This document shows, one piece after another, positions 1 to 5,181 of a DNA stretch of 5,235 nt (positions within the stretch are counted from its first letter, which is position 1; each line of letters begins with the position of its first letter). The notes under the pieces were generated by a model that made no database searches, was not told where the DNA came from, and worked only from the letters and a program-made list of their open reading frames with translations. The position numbers and the translations under genes are program-made. This DNA comes from a bacterium (GTDB taxonomy: Bacteria; Patescibacteriota; Patescibacteriia; JAACEG01), in the NCBI GenBank assembly GCA_027040785.1, contig JALULG010000039.1, positions 1-5,235 on the forward strand, written 5' to 3'.

Positions 1-96
1 GAAGATAAAATGGCTGAAAAATTAAAGAAAAAAATAGAAGAAAAAAAGAAAAAAGATGAAAAATCAAACGAAAAAGAAATAAATATAAACAAATAA
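1..96 (+). CDS. C-terminal tail of an unidentified protein (partial, 5' end outside window)
   Basis: An open frame enters from the left edge and runs 31 codons to a TAA (94-96), followed directly by a second in-frame TAA (97-99). The visible residues are almost all Lys, Glu, Asp and Asn, with a stretch such as EKLKKKIEEKKKKDEK that could be a charged helix or a disordered tail. No domain or family can be recognised from this piece. The ATG at base 10 is probably an internal Met: there is no Shine-Dalgarno sequence before it, and a 28-residue protein of this composition is less likely than the end of a larger one. The gene lies on the same strand as gyrA, with a terminator-like hairpin between them, so it probably ends the preceding transcription unit. 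I am fairly sure this is coding tail but cannot assign a function. Confidence 0.6.
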   Translation, partial: EDKMAEKLKKKIEEKKKKDEKSNEKEININK

Positions 97-103
97 TAAC
101 AGC

Positions 104-131
104 TTGCAAAAAAATAAGAATATGATAAATT
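104..131 (+). promoter_or_regulatory. weak candidate promoter for gyrA
   Basis: TTGCAA (104-109, four of six matches to TTGACA) is followed after 16 bases by TAAATT (126-131, four of six matches to TATAAT), preceded by the extended -10 dinucleotide TG (123-124). The predicted start near 138 would fall inside the 5' arm of the following hairpin, which makes this placement awkward. No better promoter was seen between the upstream gene and gyrA. In DNA this AT-rich such matches arise easily by chance. Confidence 0.2.
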
Positions 132-170
132 AAAAACAGCTATCAGGCTTCAAAGAGCTGTTTTTTATTA
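132..170 (+). terminator. rho-independent terminator between the upstream gene and gyrA
   Basis: AAAAACAGCT (132-141) is perfectly complementary to AGCTGTTTTT (156-165), giving a 10-bp stem around a 14-base loop, followed by the T-rich run TTTTTTATTATTTT. This is the usual form of an intrinsic terminator and probably ends the transcript of the gene before gyrA. It lies only about 20 bases before the gyrA start codon. Either gyrA is reached by read-through, making the hairpin an attenuator, or the gyrA promoter overlaps it. Confidence 0.7.
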
Positions 171-185
171 TTTTAGAAACATATT

Positions 186-2663
186 ATGAAAAAAACAAAT
201 AAAGATAAAAATATAAAACCGATTGAGGAAAAAATTGAAAATTTGCCGATTACCCAAGAAATGAAAGAATCTTATCTTGATTATGCAATGAGTGTTATTG
301 TTTCTCGCGCCCTTCCGGATGTCCGAGACGGCTTAAAACCGGTTCATCGTCGTATATTATATGCAATGTGGACATTGGGATTAAAATCAAACGCCAAATT
401 CAGAAAATCAGCTACGGTAGTCGGGGAAGTTTTGGGAAAATACCATCCTCACGGAGATTCGGCAGTATATGACAGTATGGTTAGGATGGCTCAAGATTTT
501 TCAATGCGTTACCCATTGGTAAATGGTCAAGGTAATTTTGGCTCTATGGACGGAGACAGTCCGGCCGCTATGCGTTACACTGAAGCCAAACTGGAATCAA
601 TATCTGAAGATATTTTAAAAGATATTGAAAAAGAAACCGTAGATTTTATCCCCAATTATGACGGTTCTCAAAAAGAACCGAAAATCTTACCCTCAAAATT
701 ACCTTTATTACTGCTAAACGGAACATTGGGAATTGCGGTTGGAATGGCCACTAATATTTCTCCTCATAATTTGGGAGAATTGATTGATACAATCAATTAC
801 TTGATAGATAATCCCGATACAGAAATAGACGAATTGATAAAAATAATCAAAGGACCGGACTTTCCAACCGGCGGAATTATTTATAACAAAAAAAATATTG
901 CCGAGGCCTATAAAACCGGACGTGGACGAGTGATTATGCGTGCCAAAACGGAAATTGTGGAAGCTAAAACAAATCATTTTCAAATACTGATCACTGAAAT
1001 TCCTTATCAAGTAAATAAAGCCAATTTAATTGAAAAAATTGCTGAATTGGTAAAAAACAAAAAGGTGGAAGGCATCAAAGATTTAAGAGACGAATCCAAA
1101 GGGCTGGGAGAGGTTAGAATAGTTATTGAACTGAAAAAAGACGCTTATCCTAAAAAAGTCTTAAATAAACTTTTTAAATTAACCCAACTTCAAGACAGTT
1201 TTAATTTTAATATGTTAGCCCTCGTTAACGGCATTGAACCGAGAGTTTTAAATCTTAAAACCGCTTTGGAAGAATATATCAAGCATCGCGAAGAAATTGT
1301 TAAAAGAAGATGTGAATTTGACTTGAAAAAAGCCGAAGACAGAGCGCATATTTTAGAAGGATTAAAAATAGCTTTGGATAAAATTAACGCTGTTATTCAA
1401 GTGATTAAAAAATCAAAAAACAAAGAAGTTGCCAAAGAAAATTTAATGAAAAAGTTTAAATTAACCGAAATTCAATCCATTGCCATTTTGGAAATGAAAT
1501 TACAAAATTTGGCAAATTTGGAAAGACTAAAAATAGAAACCGAATTAAAAGAAAAGAAAAAAATAATTAAAGAATTAAAGAAAATTTTATCATCAAGAAA
1601 ATTAATGTTGGGAATTATAAAAGAGGAACTAAATACCATAAAAGAAAAATACAATGATGAACGAAGAACTAAAATAGTTGCCAAAGACGTTGGGGATTTT
1701 TCCGCTGAAGATTTGGTTCCGAACGAACCGGCGGTTGTGGTTATCACAAAAGACGGCTATATCAAAAGAATGTCTCCGGATATTTTCAAAACTCAATCCA
1801 GAGGCGGAAAAGGAATAATCGGTTTGACAACCAAAGAAGAAGATTTGGTAAAACAGTTTTTCTCAATTACTACTCATTCAGATATTTTGTTTTTCACCAC
1901 CAAAGGAAGAGTTTTTCAATTAAAAGGATATGACATTCCGAGCGGCAGTCGCCAAGCAAAAGGACAAGCGATCGTTAATTTTCTTCAATTGTCTCCAAAT
2001 GAATTGATTTCAGCCACTTTACCTTTGGAAGAATTGGAAGCTGATCATTATCTGATAATGACAACCAAAAAAGGTAATATTAAAAAAGTAAAAATTTCAG
2101 ATTTTAAAAATGTCAGAAGAAGCGGTTTGATAGCCATTAAATTAAAAAACGAAGACACTTTAAAATGGGTAATGCCTTCTTCCGGAAAAGATTCTGTTTT
2201 TATCGCCACCAAATCAGGACAATCAATCAAATTTAAAGAAAAAGATATTCGTCCGATGGGTAGAACCGCCGGCGGAGTTAGGGCGATAAAACTGAAAAAC
2301 AACGATGAAGTAATCGGAATGGACGTTATCGGAAACCAAATAAAAGAAAAAAATTTGCAAGTTTTAATTATTAGCGAAAAAGGCAGTGGAAAACGAACTC
2401 CGCTTTCTCATTACAGAACTCAATCACGCGGTGGCAGTGGTATTAAAACAGCCAAAATCAGTTCTAAAACGGGAGATTTGATCGCAATGAAAATTATTAA
2501 CGGTAAAAGCTTGGACGAAGATTTGATAATAATTTCAAAATTGGGACAAATTATCAGACTAAAACTCAAAACCGTTAGTTTAATGGGGAGATCAACTCAG
2601 GGGGTTAAATTAATGAAATTTAAGAAAAAAGAAGATACCGTAGCCAGTATAACAATCGTTTAA
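186..2663 (+). CDS. gyrA: DNA gyrase subunit A
   Basis: GyrA is the DNA-cutting subunit of the A2B2 type IIA topoisomerase that introduces negative supercoils using ATP hydrolysed by GyrB. At 825 residues it is full length for a GyrA without a long acidic tail. The breakage-reunion core opens with SYLDYAMSVIV (29-39) and ALPDVRDGLKPVHRR (42-56). The quinolone-determining stretch is GKYHPHGDSAVYD (84-96), where S92 and D96 match the drug-sensitive residues S83 and D87 of E. coli. The catalytic tyrosine is Y131 in AAMRYTE. Charged helices at about 365-490 form the coiled-coil gate region. The C-terminal part has six repeated strand motifs (about 517, 567, 622, 670, 725 and 779), fitting a complete six-blade pinwheel, with the GyrA box QSRGGKG at 537-543. 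That box and the full C-terminal domain favour GyrA over ParC. ATG 186 is the furthest upstream start, because an in-frame TAG lies at 174-176. It has no Shine-Dalgarno sequence. Confidence 0.97.
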   Translation: MKKTNKDKNIKPIEEKIENLPITQEMKESYLDYAMSVIVSRALPDVRDGLKPVHRRILYAMWTLGLKSNAKFRKSATVVGEVLGKYHPHGDSAVYDSMVRMAQDFSMRYPLVNGQGNFGSMDGDSPAAMRYTEAKLESISEDILKDIEKETVDFIPNYDGSQKEPKILPSKLPLLLLNGTLGIAVGMATNISPHNLGELIDTINYLIDNPDTEIDELIKIIKGPDFPTGGIIYNKKNIAEAYKTGRGRVIMRAKTEIVEAKTNHFQILITEIPYQVNKANLIEKIAELVKNKKVEGIKDLRDESKGLGEVRIVIELKKDAYPKKVLNKLFKLTQLQDSFNFNMLALVNGIEPRVLNLKTALEEYIKHREEIVKRRCEFDLKKAEDRAHILEGLKIALDKINAVIQVIKKSKNKEVAKENLMKKFKLTEIQSIAILEMKLQNLANLERLKIETELKEKKKIIKELKKILSSRKLMLGIIKEELNTIKEKYNDERRTKIVAKDVGDFSAEDLVPNEPAVVVITKDGYIKRMSPDIFKTQSRGGKGIIGLTTKEEDLVKQFFSITTHSDILFFTTKGRVFQLKGYDIPSGSRQAKGQAIVNFLQLSPNELISATLPLEELEADHYLIMTTKKGNIKKVKISDFKNVRRSGLIAIKLKNEDTLKWVMPSSGKDSVFIATKSGQSIKFKEKDIRPMGRTAGGVRAIKLKNNDEVIGMDVIGNQIKEKNLQVLIISEKGSGKRTPLSHYRTQSRGGSGIKTAKISSKTGDLIAMKIINGKSLDEDLIIISKLGQIIRLKLKTVSLMGRSTQGVKLMKFKKKEDTVASITIV

Positions 2664-2675
2664 ACCCCAAAAGAC

Positions 2676-2703
2676 TTGATTTATTTTATTTTTTTGTTAA
2701 TAT
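2676..2703 (+). promoter_or_regulatory. candidate promoter for the rpmF-nusB-tRNA-rpmG-uppS unit
   Basis: TTGATT (2676-2681) is followed after 16 bases by TAATAT (2698-2703), preceded by the extended -10 motif TG plus one base (2695-2697). The -10 also overlaps a 10-base palindrome, TTAATATTAA (2697-2706). Initiation would fall near 2710, giving a leader of about 30 bases before rpmF. No terminator hairpin is visible after gyrA, so read-through from gyrA is also possible. Each hexamer matches the consensus at only four of six positions in a very AT-rich stretch. Confidence 0.35.
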
Positions 2704-2740
2704 TAAAAGCAGATTTTAATAATGTATTTTAAATTATTTT

Positions 2741-2947
2741 ATGTCAGTACCAAAGAAAAGAAGAACCAGATCTTCGGTTAAAAAAAGACAATCGCATGAT
2801 TCTCTCAAAAAAATAGAGTTATCTGTTTGTCCAAAATGCAAAAAAAAGGTTTTACCTCATACTGTTTGCCCGCATTGCGGAACATACAAAGGCAAACAAG
2901 TTTTGAAAATAAAATCAGTTGTTACAAGCAAAAAAACCGAAAAATAA
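2741..2947 (+). CDS. rpmF: 50S ribosomal protein L32 (bL32), zinc-ribbon form
   Basis: bL32 is a small protein of the large ribosomal subunit. The 68-residue product starts with the typical basic segment MSVPKKRRTRS, which contacts 23S rRNA. It then has a four-cysteine zinc ribbon made of CPKC (30-33) and CPHC (43-46), so this is the zinc-binding form of the protein. Length and start are normal for the family. The gene follows gyrA after 77 bases and precedes nusB by six bases (2948-2953), so it is probably the first gene of the downstream unit. No Shine-Dalgarno sequence is present in the 20 bases before the ATG, which are almost pure A and T. The assignment rests on the N-terminal motif and the cysteine spacing and is secure. 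Confidence 0.95.
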   Translation: MSVPKKRRTRSSVKKRQSHDSLKKIELSVCPKCKKKVLPHTVCPHCGTYKGKQVLKIKSVVTSKKTEK

Positions 2948-2953
2948 TTTTAT

Positions 2954-3436
2954 ATGTCAAATCGCCATCTTGGAAGAACAGTTGCCATGCAAACTTTATA
3001 TCAAATGGATTTTCGCGACCCATTTTATTTGAATTATGCCAAATTTCAAGATAAAAAGATTTTGGAAGAAATAAAAAATTTAACCGATAAAAATATCCAC
3101 GATTTTGCCCCGGGAATAAATGAAAAAGATTTTATCAAAAATATCGTTAACGGAGTTATTAAAAATATCGTAGAAATAGACAAACAAATCAGTAAACACG
3201 CTCCCGAATGGCCAATCAATCAAATAACGAATATAGACAGGAATATTTTGCGGATCGGAATTTATGAATTGGTTTACGATGATTCCATCCCGTCCAAAGT
3301 GGCAATTAATGAAGCCATTGAATTGGCCAAAACTTTCGGAGGGGAATCCTCGGGAAAATTCGTTAACGGAGTATTGGGGAGTGTTTATAAAAGCATAGAA
3401 AAAAAAGAAGAAAAAGAAAAAAAGAAAGAGAAGTAA
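2954..3436 (+). CDS. nusB: transcription antitermination factor NusB
   Basis: NusB is a small all-helical RNA-binding protein that, with NusE (S10), binds boxA in rRNA leaders and supports antitermination of rRNA transcription. The 160-residue product shows the N-terminal motif LGRTVAMQTLYQMD (6-19). It also has the C-terminal signature NIDRNILRIGIYEL (93-106) followed by IPSKVAINEAIELAKTFGG (112-130) and SGKFVNGVLGSV (133-144). It is somewhat longer than E. coli NusB (139 residues) because of an extended linker around 24-60 and a Lys/Glu-only tail (EKKEEKEKKKEK, 149-160). The start is six bases after rpmF and lacks a Shine-Dalgarno sequence. The TAA stop at 3434-3436 directly abuts the first base of tRNA-Thr(GGU), so mRNA and tRNA must share a transcript that RNase P divides. 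Its placement among ribosomal-protein and tRNA genes suits its role in stable-RNA synthesis. Confidence 0.95.
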   Translation: MSNRHLGRTVAMQTLYQMDFRDPFYLNYAKFQDKKILEEIKNLTDKNIHDFAPGINEKDFIKNIVNGVIKNIVEIDKQISKHAPEWPINQITNIDRNILRIGIYELVYDDSIPSKVAINEAIELAKTFGGESSGKFVNGVLGSVYKSIEKKEEKEKKKEK

Positions 3437-3511
<75 letters not shown>

Positions 3512-3515
3512 AAAA

Positions 3516-3592
3516 GCCAGAATAGCTCAGTTGGTTAGAGCGACTGTCTTGTAAACAGTAGGTCGTGGGTTCGAATCCCGCTTCTGGCTCCA
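3516..3592 (+). tRNA. tRNA-Thr (anticodon UGU)
   Basis: The 77 bases form a cloverleaf: acceptor GCCAGAA with TTCTGGC, D arm GCTC/GAGC, anticodon stem ACTGT/ACAGT around loop CTTGTAA, and T arm GTGGG/CCCGC (one G-T pair) around TTCGAAT. The anticodon TGT reads ACA, and other ACN codons by wobble. The discriminator is T, as in its neighbour, and CCA is encoded. This is a second threonine acceptor in tandem. The two share acceptor and D-arm features but differ in the anticodon and T stems, so they are old isoacceptors rather than a fresh duplication. Confidence 0.96.
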
Positions 3593-3604
3593 AATTTAAT
3601 AATT

Positions 3605-3630
3605 AACAGAGGAATTCCTCTTATACTGTT
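3605..3630 (+). promoter_or_regulatory. palindromic hairpin in the rpmG leader
   Basis: AGAGGAATTCCTCT (3608-3621) is a perfect 14-base palindrome that in RNA gives a 5-bp stem with an AATT loop. It is flanked by AACAG (3605-3609) and CTGTT (3626-3630), which are also complementary and offer an alternative longer stem ending right at the rpmG start codon. The AGAGG in the 5' arm resembles a Shine-Dalgarno sequence but is about 18 bases from the ATG, too far for normal use. There is no T tract after it, so it is not a terminator. A role in processing or translation is inference only. Confidence 0.4.
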
Positions 3631-3786
3631 ATGTCTCAAGATAATTTAATCAAATTTGAATGTACTGTTTGCCATAAAATCAATTACAGATCAACAAAAA
3701 ACAAAAAAAAGATTAAAGAACGTTTGGAACTTAAAAAATATTGTCCTCATTGTAAAAAACACACTATTCACAAAGAAACCAAATAA
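3631..3786 (+). CDS. rpmG: 50S ribosomal protein L33 (bL33), zinc-ribbon form
   Basis: bL33 is a small protein near the E site of the large ribosomal subunit. Translation from ATG 3631 gives 51 residues ending in TAA (3784-3786), a normal length. The family pattern is clear: a zinc ribbon of CTVC (11-14) and CPHC (38-41), with YRSTKNKKK (19-27), RLELKKYCP (31-39) and the terminal KHTIHKETK (43-51) between and after. All four cysteines are present, so this is the zinc-binding form. The gene is short and easily missed, because an open frame belonging to uppS runs through it in another phase. It follows tRNA-Thr by 38 bases and precedes uppS by four. Linkage of rpmG to tRNA genes is common in bacteria. 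No Shine-Dalgarno sequence lies at the usual distance. Confidence 0.95.
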   Translation: MSQDNLIKFECTVCHKINYRSTKNKKKIKERLELKKYCPHCKKHTIHKETK

Positions 3787-3790
3787 AATT

Positions 3791-4489
3791 ATGGTTCAAA
3801 CAAAACTAAAACATCTCGGTATCATATTAGACGGCAATAGACGATGGGCGCGAGAAAAAAATTTGCCAACATTAAAAGGGCATCAAAGAGGTTATGATAA
3901 AATTAAAAAAGTTGGCGAATGGTGCTTGGAACATAATATCAAAATTTTAACGGTTTACGCTTTTTCCACTGAAAACTGGAAAAGATCCAAAAAAGAAGTC
4001 GCTTATTTGATGAGATTGTTAAAAAAAGCCCTTACCGACGAAGTGGAATATTTTAAAAGCAAAGGAATTAAAATAAAAGTGATCGGCAGAATTTCAGATC
4101 TTTCCCAAAGTCTTCAAAAAGCGGTTAAAAATATAGAAAAAGAAACCCGAAATGGAAAAAAAGGACTTCTTAATATTGCCATTAGTTATGGAGGAAGAGT
4201 TGAGATAGTTGAGGCAATTAAAAAAATAATCAAAAAAGGAATCGCTCCCGATAAAATAGAAGAAAAAACAGTGGAAAAAAATTTATATACGGCCGATTTA
4301 CCGGACCCTGATATGATTATCAGAACATCGGGAGAACAACGTCTTTCCGGTTTTCTTTTATGGCAATCATCATACAGCGAATTATATTTTACCCCGACAT
4401 ATTGGCCGGCTTTTTCAAAAAAAGACTTGGAAACGGCTATAAATTGGTTCTTAAAAAGAAAAAGAAGATTTGGCGGAGACGATAAATAA
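3791..4489 (+). CDS. uppS: isoprenyl transferase (undecaprenyl diphosphate synthase)
   Basis: This cis-prenyltransferase extends farnesyl diphosphate with isopentenyl diphosphate to make the polyprenyl carrier lipid used in peptidoglycan and other surface polymers. It acts in the cytoplasm at the membrane face. The 232-residue product has the family motifs in order: HLGIILDGNRRWA (8-20) with the catalytic aspartate D14, GH at 30-31, YAFSTENW (56-63), NIAISYGGR (128-136), IIRTSGEQRLS (176-186), LWQSSYSELYF (190-200) and RRFGG at the C terminus. The first motif reads DGNRRWA where E. coli has DGNGRWA. The frame is open upstream to 3656, but ATG 3791 is preferred: the earlier part overlaps rpmG, lacks homology, and family members begin about ten residues before the catalytic motif. 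It starts four bases after rpmG without a Shine-Dalgarno sequence. Its TAA directly abuts tRNA-Glu. No cdsA or dxr gene, frequent partners elsewhere, follows it. Product chain length cannot be read from sequence. Confidence 0.95.
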   Translation: MVQTKLKHLGIILDGNRRWAREKNLPTLKGHQRGYDKIKKVGEWCLEHNIKILTVYAFSTENWKRSKKEVAYLMRLLKKALTDEVEYFKSKGIKIKVIGRISDLSQSLQKAVKNIEKETRNGKKGLLNIAISYGGRVEIVEAIKKIIKKGIAPDKIEEKTVEKNLYTADLPDPDMIIRTSGEQRLSGFLLWQSSYSELYFTPTYWPAFSKKDLETAINWFLKRKRRFGGDDK

Positions 4490-4565
4490 GCCGCTATCGT
4501 CTAGGGGTTTAGGACGCCGCCCTCTCACGGCGGTAACACGGGTTCGAATCCCGTTAGCGGTACCA
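4490..4565 (+). tRNA. tRNA-Glu (anticodon CUC)
   Basis: The 76 bases closely resemble bacterial tRNA-Glu. They show acceptor GCCGCTA with TAGCGGT, D arm GTC/GAC, anticodon stem CCGCC/GGCGG around loop CTCTCAC, and T arm ACGGG/CCCGT around TTCGAAT. The anticodon CTC reads GAG, so a separate UUC isoacceptor for GAA should exist elsewhere in the genome. The top acceptor pair is G1-U72 rather than a Watson-Crick pair. The discriminator is A and CCA is encoded. Its first base follows the uppS stop codon with no spacer, and a terminator begins right after the CCA. Confidence 0.95.
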
Positions 4566-4589
4566 AAAAACCGGCAAAAGCCGGTTTTT
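4566..4589. terminator. bidirectional rho-independent terminator between convergent genes
   Basis: AAAAACCGGC (4566-4575) pairs perfectly with GCCGGTTTTT (4580-4589) around an AAAA loop. Read on the plus strand, the T tract continues as TTTTTATTATTTT and ends the rpmF-to-tRNA-Glu unit directly after the tRNA CCA. Read on the minus strand, the same hairpin ends in TTTTTT and lies immediately after the stop codon of the convergent membrane-protein gene. One hairpin therefore serves both transcripts, and keeps the minus-strand transcript from running antisense into tRNA-Glu. Confidence 0.9.
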
Positions 4590-4590
4590 A

Positions 4591-5133
4591 TTATTTTATT
4601 TTAAAATTTTCACTAAATTTTTTTTGCGAGTCGTCTTCTTTTTTATTCTGGAAAAAATCATTTTCCGGTTTTTGTTTTTGAAACAATTGATTTAATTTTT
4701 CTTTATCCACCTCCATACCCGAAGAATAACTCTCTTTAGATTTAATTTTATAAAATATAAGATAAGCGCCAACTAAAGTATGCATTGCCAAAGGAATAAG
4801 GTTCTTTGTGATATTTCCTTCGGATATGGGCTTTAAAATACCCAAAACGGCTAAAACAGAAAAAAAGATTACCAAATTTATCGCCCAATTCTTTCCTCCC
4901 CACAAACCCATTCCAATAAAAAAATTAAGCACGCTCAAAAAAAGCAGAAAAATTCCCACCATTATCAAAAAAACTCCGCCAAGTCCGGCAAATAAATAAC
5001 CACCGCTGGCGGAAATTCCACTAAATCCAAAATAAAACAAATATAAAGAAAACAATATAAAAAGAAGTGCGCCGATATAATAAAAAACAGCGATAACTTT
5101 TATACCTGTTGGAACAATTTGTTGATCATTCAT
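4591..5133 (-). CDS. four-helix integral membrane protein of unknown function
   Basis: The 180-residue product starts with a short polar N terminus (MNDQQIVPTG) and has about four hydrophobic segments, near residues 11-35, 46-77, 82-100 and 111-129. A charged, probably cytoplasmic tail follows (130-180), rich in Lys, Glu, Asp and Gln. There is no cleavable signal peptide pattern. A short motif between helices two and three, GLWGGKNWA (76-84), together with PTGIKVIAV (8-16) at the start of helix one, recalls small uncharacterised four-helix membrane families in which a Gly-rich turn and GKxWA recur. I cannot name the family with confidence and see no catalytic residues. The gene stands alone, converges on the tRNA-Glu terminator and has its own promoter and a strong Shine-Dalgarno sequence. 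The start is fixed by that sequence, eight bases from the ATG to the G run. It is clearly coding; its role is unknown. Confidence 0.85.
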   Translation of the reverse strand: MNDQQIVPTGIKVIAVFYYIGALLFILFSLYLFYFGFSGISASGGYLFAGLGGVFLIMVGIFLLFLSVLNFFIGMGLWGGKNWAINLVIFFSVLAVLGILKPISEGNITKNLIPLAMHTLVGAYLIFYKIKSKESYSSGMEVDKEKLNQLFQKQKPENDFFQNKKEDDSQKKFSENFKIK

Positions 5134-5139
5134 TTTTTA

Positions 5140-5149
5140 CACCCCCTTT
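5140..5149 (-). promoter_or_regulatory. strong Shine-Dalgarno sequence of the membrane-protein gene
   Basis: On the minus strand AAAGGGGGTG matches the extended consensus AAAGGAGGTG in nine of ten bases, and the one change still allows a G-U pair with the 16S rRNA tail. It ends six bases before ATG 5133, a suitable distance, and so confirms that start. It is the only convincing ribosome binding site in the window. Confidence 0.8.
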
Positions 5150-5172
5150 CATTAAAATTAAAAATTATTTAA

Positions 5173-5181
5173 ATTATAACA
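5173..5181 (-). promoter_or_regulatory. extended -10 promoter of the membrane-protein gene
   Basis: The minus strand reads TGTTATAAT, a perfect TATAAT hexamer with the upstream TG of an extended -10 element. At 17 bases further upstream is only TTTTTA (5196-5201), a poor -35, which extended -10 promoters tolerate. Transcription would start near 5166, giving a leader of about 33 bases that contains the Shine-Dalgarno sequence. The remaining bases to 5235 are AT-rich, with a T6A7 tract (5215-5227), and hold nothing else I can support. Confidence 0.6.

Noticed and set aside
714..2302. Three minus-strand frames (84-98 residues) inside gyrA
   Set aside because: They lie wholly antisense to a clear full-length gyrA, have no recognisable domain or ribosome site, and are typical shadows in AT-rich coding DNA.
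2827..3054. Plus-strand 75-residue frame bridging rpmF and nusB
   Set aside because: It overlaps two certain genes in another phase and carries no family signature of its own.
4808..4999. Plus-strand 63-residue frame opposite the membrane-protein gene
   Set aside because: It is the complement of hydrophobic codons, giving a Lys/Pro-rich artefact. The minus-strand gene has a promoter, a ribosome site and coherent helices.
5126..5152. Eight-codon minus-strand upstream frame (MKGGVKNE) overlapping the membrane-protein start
   Set aside because: It consists largely of the Shine-Dalgarno sequence itself, has no ribosome site of its own, and ends in TGA unlike every other gene here. Coincidence is the simpler reading.
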